Assembly (NCBI RefSeq): GCF_015667795.1
Contig: NZ_JADPEL010000007.1
Coordinates: forward strand, 1 to 64,000
Length of the DNA: 64,000 nucleotides
Reading direction: 5' to 3'
DNA from: Clostridium sp. D53t1_180928_C8
GTDB taxonomy: Bacteria; Bacillota; Clostridia; Clostridiales; Clostridiaceae
A program made the translations under genes and the position numbers. Of the stretch, positions 44,258 through 52,677 are shown in pieces; position 1 is the first letter of the stretch; each line of letters begins with the position of its first letter. The notes below the pieces were generated by a model. The model ran no database searches. It was not told where the DNA came from and saw only the letters and a list, made by a program, of their open reading frames with translations.

Positions 44258-44307
44258 GCATTTATCTTCTAGGGATTTAAGTAGAATAAAATTAAGGGAG
44301 AGTTATT

Positions 44308-44694
44308 ATGACAGAAATAAAATTTAAGATTTATGACAAGAATAAAAAGAGGCTTATAAGTGGAACCAGGTATAGTATAACAGGAGATGGAGAAATACAG
44401 TCATTTAATAGATATGAAATAACGGAAGGTACGATTAATAATAGGCATTTGAAACCTATTTTATATTCAGGAAAGAAAGATATTACAGGTAGAGATATTT
44501 ACGAAGGTTTTATAGTAAAAAGAACAGCAGCAAAGTTAGGAGATGAAGAGATAACGGGAGTAGTTATTTTAGATGAGTACCAATGGTGGATTCAAAATCA
44601 TAAAGAGAAAAGAGCTGTACCATTATTCTCGGAAGCTGCAGTAGATAGAATTATAGGAAATATATATAAATACTACGAGGAGATTAATATATGA
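44308..44694 (+). CDS. YopX family phage protein
   Basis: A 128-residue protein of the YopX family, common in Firmicute prophages and of unknown function. Family-like features are the opening IKFKIYDKNKKRL, the middle LYSGKKDITGRDIYEGFIVKR and a late VVILDEYQWWIQN and IIGNIYK. AAGGGAGAG precedes the ATG. Its stop overlaps the next start by four bases (ATGA), showing coupling with the DUF6906 gene. It is the clearest phage marker in the element. Confidence 0.85.
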   Translation: MTEIKFKIYDKNKKRLISGTRYSITGDGEIQSFNRYEITEGTINNRHLKPILYSGKKDITGRDIYEGFIVKRTAAKLGDEEITGVVILDEYQWWIQNHKEKRAVPLFSEAAVDRIIGNIYKYYEEINI

Positions 44695-44843
44695 AAAGTC
44701 TAAAAAAATTAACAAGAGAACAAAAAACATTTTTGCAAAGAAGAGAATTAAATTCAGACAATTATTTATTAGAAAGAGCAACAACAAAAGAGTATGTATT
44801 TTTTAATAATTATACAAAGGAATTAGAAGTTTATGAAAGGTAG
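44691..44843 (+). CDS. DUF6906-like small phage protein
   Basis: A 50-residue protein, MKSLKKLTREQKTFLQRREL at the start, then DNYLLERATTKEYVFFN and a short charged end. This matches the small basic phage proteins (DUF6906 type) that begin with KLTxxQKxxLxxxxLNxxNY and contain a YxxF/V core. The ATG overlaps the YopX stop by four bases and is preceded by GAGGAG. Function unknown. Confidence 0.7.
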   Translation: MKSLKKLTREQKTFLQRRELNSDNYLLERATTKEYVFFNNYTKELEVYER

Positions 44844-44939
44844 TTAAAAGTTAATCGAAAAATTAATAATATTTTATTGGGAAAATATGTTATAATGAGC
44901 TTGCTATTGTAAATATCTTATTATTTAGGGGTGGGGCTT

Positions 44940-45341
44940 ATGTTTAACTTGAATTTAAAAGATGAAGATATCTTAATGAAAATCACTGCAAAAAAAATAG
45001 TAACTAAAAAGGATGTTGTTGCTAATTTCGTAGGTAATCTTTTAACTGCTGCGGGTGGAGATGTTGCAGATAAAGTATGTTTAATATTAACTAAAGATAT
45101 TCTTTATTTAGAATATAAAGGACATACAAGTATTGGATATGTTGAAGAAACAAGAAACGTTGAGAAGATATTATTAAGTGATTTGAAAGAATTCTTAGTA
45201 ACATATAATAAAAATGAAGAATTAATAGAAGTAAAGACTGATAAAGAAAGCTTTTTATTTATTAAGGATAATACCAATGAAAAGTGTTTAGCTTTGGCTA
45301 TGTCTAAATTAATAAATGATATTAATTATCAAGAATGTTAA
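44940..45341 (+). CDS. Element-encoded protein, possibly PH-like
   Basis: A 133-residue soluble protein starting at ATG 44940 behind AGGGGTGGGG (the GTG at 44931 is inside the ribosome site). The sequence alternates beta strands (KVCLILTKDILYLEYKG, SIGYVEETRN, LIEVKTDKESFLFI) and ends in a helix (KCLALAMSKLIND). That layout fits bacterial pleckstrin-homology-like domains, but no family match is certain. A TATAAT at 44890-44895 may start a separate transcript. Ends before the shared-type terminator at 45385. Confidence 0.65.
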   Translation: MFNLNLKDEDILMKITAKKIVTKKDVVANFVGNLLTAAGGDVADKVCLILTKDILYLEYKGHTSIGYVEETRNVEKILLSDLKEFLVTYNKNEELIEVKTDKESFLFIKDNTNEKCLALAMSKLINDINYQEC

Positions 45342-45384
45342 AGTCTTTTTTTATAAATGTTAAAAAATTATATTGATTATTAAT

Positions 45385-45428
45385 AATACCGTATTATTCA
45401 AAAAAGTGAATATGTACGGTATTTTTAA
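45385..45428 (+). terminator. Terminator, member of a shared repeat family
   Basis: AATACCGTATTATTCA pairs with TGAATATGTACGGTATT around an AAAAAG loop, with a T run. The bases after it share AATTTAAATATATTG and GAAGTTTGTG with the region after the terminator at 28677. Confidence 0.8.
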
Positions 45429-45559
45429 TTTTGCAATTTAAATATATTGTTTGTTAAGTTAATGAGAAGTTTGTGATTATTGATTAATATTATTTATGGG
45501 GGAGGCAATAGCTATGATGGGAAGGTTAGATTTAAAAATAAAAGAAAAATAAATCTATA

Positions 45560-45612
45560 AAGAGAATAAGTTATTAACTAGAACCATGTATCAGGAGGTA
45601 ACTTATTCTCTT
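45560..45612. repeat. Perfect 14-bp hairpin inside the element
   Basis: AAGAGAATAAGTTA (45560-45573) and TAACTTATTCTCTT (45599-45612) form a complete stem. The loop of 25 bases carries AGGAGG next to the stem. No T run follows and no gene starts at that ribosome-site-like motif. Confidence 0.5.
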
Positions 45613-45885
45613 CTCAGAGAAATATATTTCACATAAATAGGTTATGGAAATAAACTTATTATATTCATGGGAAAAGTTGGATGGTAATAAGGTTATTTTT
45701 TTATGAAAATTTTAATACTTTTAAGTATAGAATAAATTTATGGGAAATGAAATTTTAAAACTATAGTAATAACGAACAAGGAGCGGTGCTATTAGACTGG
45801 TTATTATTTTATACAAGAAAAGAAATTAAAGTTAGATAAGAAAAACTACGGCAAAAAATTAATAAAAATCAAGGAGATAATTTTA

Positions 45886-45969
45886 GTGTTAGAAGAAAAG
45901 TTTAATTTAGTTGAAAACATCCAATAAGATGTTGCAGAAATAAAAATTAAATTAGATAAGGTGGGGTAG
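45886..45969 (+). pseudogene. Relic of a small phage coiled-coil protein
   Basis: GTG 45886 behind AAGGAG opens MLEEKFNLVENIQ, then an in-frame TAA, then DVAEIKIKLDKVG and a stop. The heptad-like helix resembles XhlA/hemolysin-type small phage proteins, which typically precede a holin, as here. One nonsense codon breaks it. Confidence 0.5.
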
Positions 45970-45972
45970 TAT

Positions 45973-46224
45973 ATGAGTAAATTTACGGATAAGTTAATAA
46001 ACTTATTTGAGGTAAAAAAGATTATAGCATTAATGATAATCACCGTATTTTGTATACTAAGCTTAAAAGGGGATATTGAAAAAGAGCAATTTACAACTGT
46101 AGCAATAATGATAGTGTCATTTTATTTTGGACAATCTACTGTAAAAGGAACAATTAAGCAAGCTACAGGAAATGATACAGATGAATCATCAAAAGTAAGT
46201 AATACAAGTGAACAAGATAAATAA
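45973..46224 (+). CDS. Small phage membrane protein, holin-like
   Basis: An 83-residue protein with two hydrophobic segments (about residues 17-31, IIALMIITVFCILSL, and 39-55, FTTVAIMIVSFYFGQST) and a Ser/Asp-rich soluble tail. The FYFGQSTVKG motif and overall plan match small membrane proteins found next to XhlA-like genes in Firmicute phages. A lysis or holin role is inferred from position only, since no endolysin follows. GGTGGGG precedes the ATG. Confidence 0.65.
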   Translation: MSKFTDKLINLFEVKKIIALMIITVFCILSLKGDIEKEQFTTVAIMIVSFYFGQSTVKGTIKQATGNDTDESSKVSNTSEQDK

Positions 46225-46332
46225 AAAGATTGAAGAAGAGAATTATTTAGTCTATTGTTTTATTTGTATAAAAAATACTACTTTATATTGAGATATGTGC
46301 AGATTATCTTAAGTGATTTTAATTTTTTATTA

Positions 46333-46372
46333 AAAAATACGCATATTCATTTTGAATACTGCGGTATTTGAG
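46333..46372 (-). terminator. Terminator of the DUF4318 gene, shared repeat family
   Basis: Read on the minus strand: CAAATACCGCAGTATTC, then GAATATGCGTATTTTTT. It is the fourth member of the family seen at 28160, 28677 and 45385, here in opposite orientation. Confidence 0.7.
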
Positions 46373-46414
46373 TAATGTTAATACTTTTTATAAAGTGATA
46401 AATTAAATTTAATT

Positions 46415-46645
46415 TTAAGCTATTTCTTTACAAGATAAAACCCAGCAATTAATAATTTTAACACGCTGCAATTTTTTTGTAATTTCATATTTATGTCCAT
46501 CTATTATAGATATAATTGGAGATGTTCTTTTTATAAACTCAAAAGATAAATTATTCCTTCCGCAATATTTTGCAATTGACATACAGATATCCTCATCGTT
46601 TTTTGGAATATCATCTAACTCAATTAAAAAACCCTTTTTTACCAT
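46415..46645 (-). CDS. DUF4318 family protein
   Basis: A 76-residue protein. FLIELDDIPKNDEDICMSIA, YCGRNNLSFEFI, IISIIDGHKYEI and a terminal VLSCKEI match the DUF4318 pattern (FxIELDD near the start, CxxIxxYC, xxDGxxYE, SCKEI at the end). The function is unknown; such genes occur in Bacilli and Clostridia, often beside sporulation or phage genes. I use the ATG at 46645 with AGGAGAG upstream. Opposite in direction to the phage-like genes, together with the transglutaminase-like gene. Confidence 0.75.
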   Translation of the reverse strand: MVKKGFLIELDDIPKNDEDICMSIAKYCGRNNLSFEFIKRTSPIISIIDGHKYEITKKLQRVKIINCWVLSCKEIA

Positions 46646-46738
46646 TAGTTTCACTCTCCTAATAAATTTATTTGATTTATAATAATTTAAGTATATACGT
46701 CTTTTGGTTTTATTAATTCAATTACATCGGGGGGATAT

Positions 46739-47776
46739 TTAATAGTCGAAATGATTACTAAATCTAAGGATATAGCTACCTTTTGAGAGATCCCCTTTTG
46801 TTTTTAATGGAAATACTTTACTTAAACCAACTTCTTTGGTTGGGTCTTTATAATACACAGTATCTCCAATAACAATTGCTACCCAAGCATGATTAAAAGG
46901 AGTACCACCATTAGATACTGTTCCAAGGCAAACATAAGATTCTATACCAACTTTACGACATAATTCAGATAGAATCATAGAAAGGCCTGAACAAACAGCA
47001 GATTTATTAGTTATAGAAGAAATTGATGAACTAAATTGAACTTCTTCATTTACTATATCGCCATAATTAGTTCCATATGTAAAAGAATCTGTATATTTCA
47101 TATTATTAATAATCCAATTGCTAAAGTAATCAACAGCTTCTACCTGTGTTAGATCTCTAGGCATATTTAAAATTATATTTTCCAATATTGCATCAGTTTC
47201 AGTCTTAATTGAATCATATTTATTTATAAGTTCATTAGTAATACTTTCAAAAATGTTTTTTTTGTCATCATAGTTTGCAACAAACAAGTCATCAGAAATA
47301 TCAAAATTATTTAATCTAGTATCATCTTTTCCTATATATATTTCTAACAATATTTTACTTATTTTATTTTCTTCAAGCTCATTATTATTTTGATTTGCTC
47401 CCCAATTAACAAGGTGGTTATCAGATGTAAATGGTAATGTAAATAATGAATAAAAATAGTTATTGTTATTATTAAATCTTATTGCATCAGCAATTCTAGA
47501 TAAGTTATTAACTGATATATTTTCATCTAGAATAATTTCTCCACCTTCATAACTATTAAGTTTTTTAATTATCTTATTATAAACATTTTGTTCGATAGGT
47601 GTTAGTTGATCATAATAAAAATTTGTAGTTACATATTCATAGGTTAATGGTAATTCCTCAATATCATTTACAGATACATATTTAGATTTATTTTCATTAA
47701 CTAGAGTAATTATAATTAGTAAAGTTATTATTATTATTATTAAAGAAATTACCATATGTTTTTGTTTGATTTTCAT
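46739..47776 (-). CDS. Membrane-anchored transglutaminase-like protein
   Basis: A 345-residue protein with an N-terminal signal-anchor (about residues 8-29, MVISLIIIIITLLIIITLV) and a C-terminal transglutaminase/protease-like domain. The Cys in NKSAVCSGLSMILSELC, His in FNHAWVAI and Asp in YYKDPTKE give the Cys-His-Asp triad. The linker (30-200) is acidic and Asn-rich. A surface role in peptide or wall-protein hydrolysis or crosslinking is inferred. The ATG at 47776 follows TAGGAGGA; the upstream start at 47797 does not. It is cargo at the right end of the element. Confidence 0.82.
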   Translation of the reverse strand: MKIKQKHMVISLIIIIITLLIIITLVNENKSKYVSVNDIEELPLTYEYVTTNFYYDQLTPIEQNVYNKIIKKLNSYEGGEIILDENISVNNLSRIADAIRFNNNNNYFYSLFTLPFTSDNHLVNWGANQNNNELEENKISKILLEIYIGKDDTRLNNFDISDDLFVANYDDKKNIFESITNELINKYDSIKTETDAILENIILNMPRDLTQVEAVDYFSNWIINNMKYTDSFTYGTNYGDIVNEEVQFSSSISSITNKSAVCSGLSMILSELCRKVGIESYVCLGTVSNGGTPFNHAWVAIVIGDTVYYKDPTKEVGLSKVFPLKTKGDLSKGSYILRFSNHFDY

Positions 47777-48137
47777 AACATTCCTCCTAAAATACAAATA
47801 ATTTTTGTTAATAATAATATGTATAAAAATAGAACTTGTTAGAGATTTTCTTTTCTGTATTATATAAGCTTGTCACACAATAGTTACATAGTGCATGGTG
47901 AGATAATTTAATTTAATTAAGAATAAGTAGGTATTTGTTAAATTTTTATAAACATAATCCTTCTTAAATGATAACATATAATCCTTTACTTTCAAATAAT
48001 AACTATTATTAACAGTAAAATAATGTTAAGTTTAATCTTATTCTTCAGATTTTAATTAGGTATAAATAATCTTCAAATAGATATTTCATAATTCGTAATT
48101 TAATATAGTTGCTCATGAATATTCAAATTATTTCCTT
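47777..48137. other. Right-end spacer of the element
   Basis: About 360 AT-rich bases between the transglutaminase gene and the right attachment arm. It should hold the promoter for the leftward gene. No reading frame or RNA structure is supported. Confidence 0.4.
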
Positions 48138-48165
48138 TGTTGTTATTTAGAATAAGTAGCAGATA
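48138..48165. other. Right junction (attR) of the serine-recombinase element
   Basis: Arm TGTTGTTATTTAGAATA (48138-48154), four bases, then core GCAGATA (48159-48165), followed by the native transporter gene. Joined to the left end, the two arms form a near-symmetric attP around the core. Confidence 0.75.
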
Positions 48166-48956
48166 AGACAATGCAACAATTATTAAGTGGTAATGTTGAT
48201 ATTGGTTTTTCAGGTCCAGAACAAGCGGTTTATATATATAATCAAGGTAGAGAAGATTATCCAGTAGTATTTGGACAACTTACTCAAAGAGACGGTTCAT
48301 TTTTAGTTGGGAGAGAAGCAGAAGAAAATTTTGATTGGGCATCACTGAAAGGTAAAGAAATAATAGGCGGAAGACCAGGTGGAATTCCAGAGATGGCTCT
48401 AGAATATGTATTAAAAGAAAATGGGTTAGATCCTGCTACTGATGTTAATATGGTAACTAATGTTGATTTTACGGCTACTTCAGGAGCATTTAAATCAGGT
48501 ACTGGTGACTATGTAGCATTATTTGAGCCTACAGCAACAATGCTTGAAAATGATGGTGGAGCAAGTATAGTAGCATCAGTTGGAGAATCAGCTGGTAATA
48601 TAGCATATACATGCTTTTATACAACAAAATCATATATGGACGAAAATCCAGAAATATTACAGAAGTTTACTAATGCTATATATAAGGGACAACAATGGGT
48701 TAAGGAACATACAAGTGAAGAAATTGCAAAATCAATAGTTTCATATTTCCCTGGAACTGATGAAAAAGTAATAACACAAGTTATTGAAAATTATAAGGGA
48801 ATTGATGCTTATTCAGAAAATCCTGTTGTTAGTGAAGATGGCTTAAATAAGCTTATGGATATAATACAAGGTTACGATTCAAGCTTAATAGAAAAAAGGC
48901 CTGATTTTAATACAATTGTAAATAATGATTTTGCAAATGAGGCTATTGGAAAATAG
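48159..48956 (+). pseudogene. ABC transporter substrate-binding protein, 3' part, interrupted
   Basis: Continues the 5' half at 41413: GCA GAT AAG ACA ATG reads ADKTM, giving GQGADKTMQQLLSG across the joint, exactly as expected for this NMT1/SsuA-like family. Later blocks are VDIGFSGPEQAVYIYNQG, IIGGRPGGIPEMALE and VALFEPTATML. A stop codon of element origin lies just before the core, so no upstream start is available. Internal ATG 48171 could begin a truncated product without signal peptide. The ATPase gene follows 92 bases later. Confidence 0.88.
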
Positions 48957-49048
48957 TTAGTTGTTTTAAGTTAGTAGTTAAGGTTAAAATTGTTACCTAA
49001 TTTATTTCATTAACTACTAACTAATAACTAAGCCAAGGGGGGATAAAG

Positions 49049-49816
49049 GTGAGTCTCTTAGAGATAAAAAATGTAAATATGAATTATCATAAGAAAGATG
49101 GAGCAACAAAGGCTTTAAAGGATATAAATTTTACTGTTGATAGAGGAGAGTTTATAAGCATTATTGGACCATCTGGATGTGGAAAATCTACCTTATTAAA
49201 TATAATTAGTGGGCTTTTACAGCCTTCTTCAGGTGAGATTAAATATAATGATCCAGAAGTTAAAAATAACTTAGATAAAATGGGTTATATGTTTCAAAAG
49301 GATTTTTTATTTCCATGGTTAACAGTGAGAGAGAATATAATGTTAGGCTTAAAGATAAAGAAGATATATACAAAGGAAAACATAGAATTTGCATCTGAAT
49401 TATTAAAAAATTATGGGTTAGAAAAGTTTGAAAATCATAAACCAACAGAACTATCAGGAGGAATGAGACAAAGAGTAGCACTTATAAGAACACTAGCATT
49501 AAAGCCAGAAATATTATTGCTAGATGAACCATTTTCAGCTCTAGATTATCAAAGTAGACTAGCAGTTACAGATGATGTATATGAGATAATAAAAAAGGAA
49601 GGAAAAACTGCAATAATGGTTACTCATGATTTAGGTGAAGCTATAACAATGTCTAAAAGAGTAATAGTTTTGAGCTCTAGGCCAGCAACCATAAAAGACG
49701 ATGTAAGAATTTCGTTTGAAAGAGATTATTTAACTCCATTTGATAAAAGAAAAGAAAAAGAATACAATGAGTACTTTAAGAAATTATGGGGGGAACTAGA
49801 GAATGCAAATGAATGA
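49049..49816 (+). CDS. ABC transporter ATP-binding protein (nitrate/sulfonate/taurine type)
   Basis: A 255-residue ATPase of the SsuB/TauB/ThiZ group. It shows Walker A GPSGCGKST, the Q-loop YMFQKDFLFPWLTV, the signature LSGGMRQRVALIRTLA, Walker B EILLLDEPFSALD and the H-loop VTHDLGEA. It powers import with the permease that follows and the interrupted binding protein. The substrate is unknown. GTG start behind GGGGGGA. The permease gene overlaps its last 14 bases. Since the element splits the first gene, expression now needs readthrough or a local promoter. Confidence 0.93.
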   Translation: MSLLEIKNVNMNYHKKDGATKALKDINFTVDRGEFISIIGPSGCGKSTLLNIISGLLQPSSGEIKYNDPEVKNNLDKMGYMFQKDFLFPWLTVRENIMLGLKIKKIYTKENIEFASELLKNYGLEKFENHKPTELSGGMRQRVALIRTLALKPEILLLDEPFSALDYQSRLAVTDDVYEIIKKEGKTAIMVTHDLGEAITMSKRVIVLSSRPATIKDDVRISFERDYLTPFDKRKEKEYNEYFKKLWGELENANE

Positions 49817-50609
49817 GGAGCATGAGTTATATTTAAAGAATATTAAAAGAAAGAAAGTTAAAATTACTGTTCTTAGGATAGCTATTTTAGTTGTATTCAT
49901 TGCATTATGGGAGATTGCAGCTCAGCTTAAATGGATAGATCCATTTCTAACATCAAGTCCTAGTAGAATTTTTAATTCTTTAGTTAAATTTATAAATGAA
50001 GGAACATTATTAAGGCATATTTGGGTAACATGCTATGAAACTATATTAGGCTTTATTTTAGGAACTGTTCTTGGTGTTATAATTGCAATTTTATTGTGGT
50101 CATCAGAAACAGCGTCTAAGGTATTAGATCCATATTTAGTAGTTTTAAATGCACTTCCTAAAGTGGCATTAGCTCCTATAATTATATTTTGGGTTGGAAA
50201 TGGAACATCGGCTATTATAACTATTGCTTTGTTAATTTCTATAGTTACAACTATAATAAGTGTTTTAACTGGATTTAAAGAAGTTGATAAGGGAAAGATA
50301 CTGTTAATGAAGACATTTAGAGCAAGTAAATGGCAAATATTAAAATATTTAATTTTTCCTGCATGTATTCCAGTTATAATATCAGCTCTAAAAATTAATG
50401 TAGGTTTATCTTGGGTTGGAGTAATTATGGGAGAATTTTTAGTTGCTAGAGAAGGACTTGGCTTCTTAATTATATATGGTGGTCAAATAGCACAACTTGA
50501 TATGGTAATGATGAGTATAGTTATCTTATCACTTATTGCTTTTGTAATGTATGAAATAGTGGCAGTTATTGAAAATAAACTTTGCAAAAAAGATGATTCA
50601 TATAATTAA
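49803..50609 (+). CDS. ABC transporter permease
   Basis: A 268-residue inner-membrane permease of the SsuC/TauC/ThiX family with about six transmembrane helices. The cytoplasmic coupling (EAA-type) loop is FRASKWQILKYLIFPACIP, and LSWVGVIMGEFLVAREGLGFLI follows as usual. The ATG at 49803 lies after GGGGGGAAC and overlaps the ATPase gene, showing coupling. A weak inverted repeat (50629-50638 with 50654-50663) after the stop may end the operon. Confidence 0.92.
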   Translation: MQMNEEHELYLKNIKRKKVKITVLRIAILVVFIALWEIAAQLKWIDPFLTSSPSRIFNSLVKFINEGTLLRHIWVTCYETILGFILGTVLGVIIAILLWSSETASKVLDPYLVVLNALPKVALAPIIIFWVGNGTSAIITIALLISIVTTIISVLTGFKEVDKGKILLMKTFRASKWQILKYLIFPACIPVIISALKINVGLSWVGVIMGEFLVAREGLGFLIIYGGQIAQLDMVMMSIVILSLIAFVMYEIVAVIENKLCKKDDSYN

Positions 50610-50792
50610 ATGATGAGATAATTTAATTAGGAGTTAAAGTCTATTTTGTAGAATTTAACTCCTGATTTATTGAAAATTACAAATAATATTCTACAAATTT
50701 TTTTGTTTTTTTAATAAATAATTGAAAAATGCTGATGATTTTGATAATATTATAATACATAATAAAAAATATTAAACCAATATGGAGGTTTT

Positions 50793-52445
50793 ATGGAAAG
50801 AAAGAAAAACGACTCCTTAAAGGAAAATAAAAAGGTAAATAAAGAAAATAGATATATAGGATCGATAGTAACATTAGTTCTTTCATTAGTTTTTGCATTT
50901 GTAGTATTAGTATCAATACAGACTATTATGGGAGAGAAAACAGTATCAATAACAGATAATAAGGCTGAACAGTATTATTACGATGGAAAATTGGATGAGG
51001 CTATTAATGAGTATACGACAATGCAAAATGATGATAGTTGGCCAATTTGGATAGTTAAAGCAGCTGAAGTTTACTCTGTACAGGGTGATGTAACTAAATC
51101 AGACAACTTATTAAGAGAAGCAATGGTAAAAAGAGATAAAGTAATGTTAGAAGATGGAGATAAATACATAGAGCAAGATAAGGAATTAATTAATAAAGTT
51201 GTATTTACTTTCTATATAAATAATGAGTTAGATCAAGCAGAAAGTTTAGGAGAATATTATTTAAGTACATATAGTACATATAAACCATTATTAAAAACTA
51301 TGTTTGGAATATACTTAGCTAAACAAGACACTAAGTCAGCAGAAGGAATAGTTAAGTCATATCCAGTTAATGAAGAAGATGCTTATGATTTAGCAGTTTT
51401 AGCTAAAATGGAAATGATGTTAGGAAATTATGATGATGGATTATCTAATTTAAAAAAATCTTATAATTTAGATAAAAATGAAATTAAGTCTTTTGATGTT
51501 ATAATGGAAACTAGCGAATTTGATAAAGATAAATTATTAAATAAGCTTGAAGAATTATCAAAAGAAGAACCGGAAGAAGAAGTATATAAAGTTTGGATAA
51601 ATGAGATTAATATGTTAGATAGCTCAAATATGAATTTAGATGAAGCTATAACTAATGAAATTAATAACAACATTAATATTGAAGCTTTAGATAAAGATTC
51701 ATATGTTTATAATTATGCGGAGGCATGGAATTATTATAATAAAGGTCAGTATGATAAAGCATTAGAATATTGTAATGCTGCAATTATAGCTAATCCTGAA
51801 TATGAAAATACTTTTGGTATTTTAATGCCTAAAATATTAATTGCAAATGGTAATTCTGATAAAGTTGAAGGGTATTTTAGAACAGCTATATATAATGAAC
51901 CATTTAATTATAATTTAATTACAAGTATAGCAAAAGTATATGAAAAAGATATGAAAAACTATAATAAAGCTAAGGCATGCTTAAACTTTGCTTTATTATT
52001 AAATAAAGCTAAAGATGCTTTATATTATGATTTAGCTTTTATTGACATGGATATGGAAAATACTAATGAGGCTATTAATGCTTTAAATGAAGCAATATCA
52101 CTAAATAAAGATTATTATAAATATTATAGAACTTTAGGAACTGTATATTTTAATGATAAAAATTATGAGAAGGCAATTGAAAATATAAGAAAAGCTTATT
52201 CATTAAATGAAAAAGATGTTTTATCACTTAATAATGCTGCTTGTTATTATATTATGGTAGATAAAGATATATGGAGAGGATATTCTAATATAGAATCTGC
52301 ATATAACGACATGCCAAGTGATTTAGATCAAGCTTCAAAAGACTTGATTACAAAAAACTATGAAAAAATTAAAAAAGTGTATGATAAGTATGTAAATGAT
52401 GAAAGTACAGTTATTGAAATTAATGATTTAAAATTATCATATTAG
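50793..52445 (+). CDS. Membrane-anchored TPR-repeat protein
   Basis: A 550-residue protein. A basic N-terminus and one transmembrane helix (about residues 23-48, IGSIVTLVLSLVFAFVVLVSI) are followed by a helical, acidic domain with several tetratricopeptide-like repeats. The clearest are at about 310-345 (AWNYYNKGQYDKALEYCNAA) and 420-490 (NEAINALNEAISLNKDYYK, YEKAIENIRKAYSLNEKD). The repeats probably face the outside as a scaffold. No enzymatic domain is visible. AGGAGG precedes the ATG; monocistronic with a strong terminator. Confidence 0.85.
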   Translation: MERKKNDSLKENKKVNKENRYIGSIVTLVLSLVFAFVVLVSIQTIMGEKTVSITDNKAEQYYYDGKLDEAINEYTTMQNDDSWPIWIVKAAEVYSVQGDVTKSDNLLREAMVKRDKVMLEDGDKYIEQDKELINKVVFTFYINNELDQAESLGEYYLSTYSTYKPLLKTMFGIYLAKQDTKSAEGIVKSYPVNEEDAYDLAVLAKMEMMLGNYDDGLSNLKKSYNLDKNEIKSFDVIMETSEFDKDKLLNKLEELSKEEPEEEVYKVWINEINMLDSSNMNLDEAITNEINNNINIEALDKDSYVYNYAEAWNYYNKGQYDKALEYCNAAIIANPEYENTFGILMPKILIANGNSDKVEGYFRTAIYNEPFNYNLITSIAKVYEKDMKNYNKAKACLNFALLLNKAKDALYYDLAFIDMDMENTNEAINALNEAISLNKDYYKYYRTLGTVYFNDKNYEKAIENIRKAYSLNEKDVLSLNNAACYYIMVDKDIWRGYSNIESAYNDMPSDLDQASKDLITKNYEKIKKVYDKYVNDESTVIEINDLKLSY

Positions 52446-52466
52446 TTATATTAAATAAAAAATAAG

Positions 52467-52510
52467 ATATAAAAGGTGAATTCTACGGAATTCACCTTTT
52501 ATATTTTATT
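52467..52510 (+). terminator. Terminator
   Basis: AAAAGGTGAATTC (52471-52483) pairs with GAATTCACCTTTT (52488-52500), with an A/T-rich extension. Confidence 0.8.
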
Positions 52511-52677
52511 TATAGAAAAAGTTAACAAAAAAATGCTTTCCAGATATTTGAATTTGTGATATTATAATAGAAGAATAAATATTCTGAATTTTATGAATAA
52601 GAATGTAATAATAAGAAATTTAACGGGGAAAAATGCAGAGAAGTTTATTAGGTAATCGGGTAGGGAGGTATTTTCAA

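Larger units (their letters stand above)
45342..45885. other. Degenerate intergenic stretch inside the element
   Basis: Apart from the terminator at 45385 this holds a 12-codon frame at 45514-45552 behind GGGGGAGG (MMGRLDLKIKEK), the hairpin at 45560-45612, and a 24-codon run (NNEQGAVLLDWLLFYTRKE, stop near 45840) that looks like the tail of a lost gene. No intact gene. Confidence 0.4.
41668..48165. mobile_element. 6.49 kb serine-recombinase integrative element inside an ABC-transporter gene
   Basis: The element lies between two copies of GCAGATA, and its removal restores the transporter gene. It encodes a large serine recombinase at the left end, pointing outward, and then phage-type small genes (YopX, DUF6906, holin-like), Spo0E-like mini-ORFs, DUF4318 and a transglutaminase-like protein. 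No capsid, terminase, replication or conjugation genes were seen. It is thus a decayed prophage, a satellite or a skin-like element. Several internal relics with stops suggest decay, while the recombinase is intact. No excision directionality factor was identified. Confidence 0.85.

Noticed and set aside
41668-48165. Complete prophage
   Set aside because: No terminase, portal, capsid, tail, replication or lysogeny repressor gene was found; only small phage-type genes are present.
41668-48165. Insertion as a transposon with IS-type terminal repeats
   Set aside because: No DDE transposase is present. The inverted arms are set back from the core as in serine-integrase att sites.
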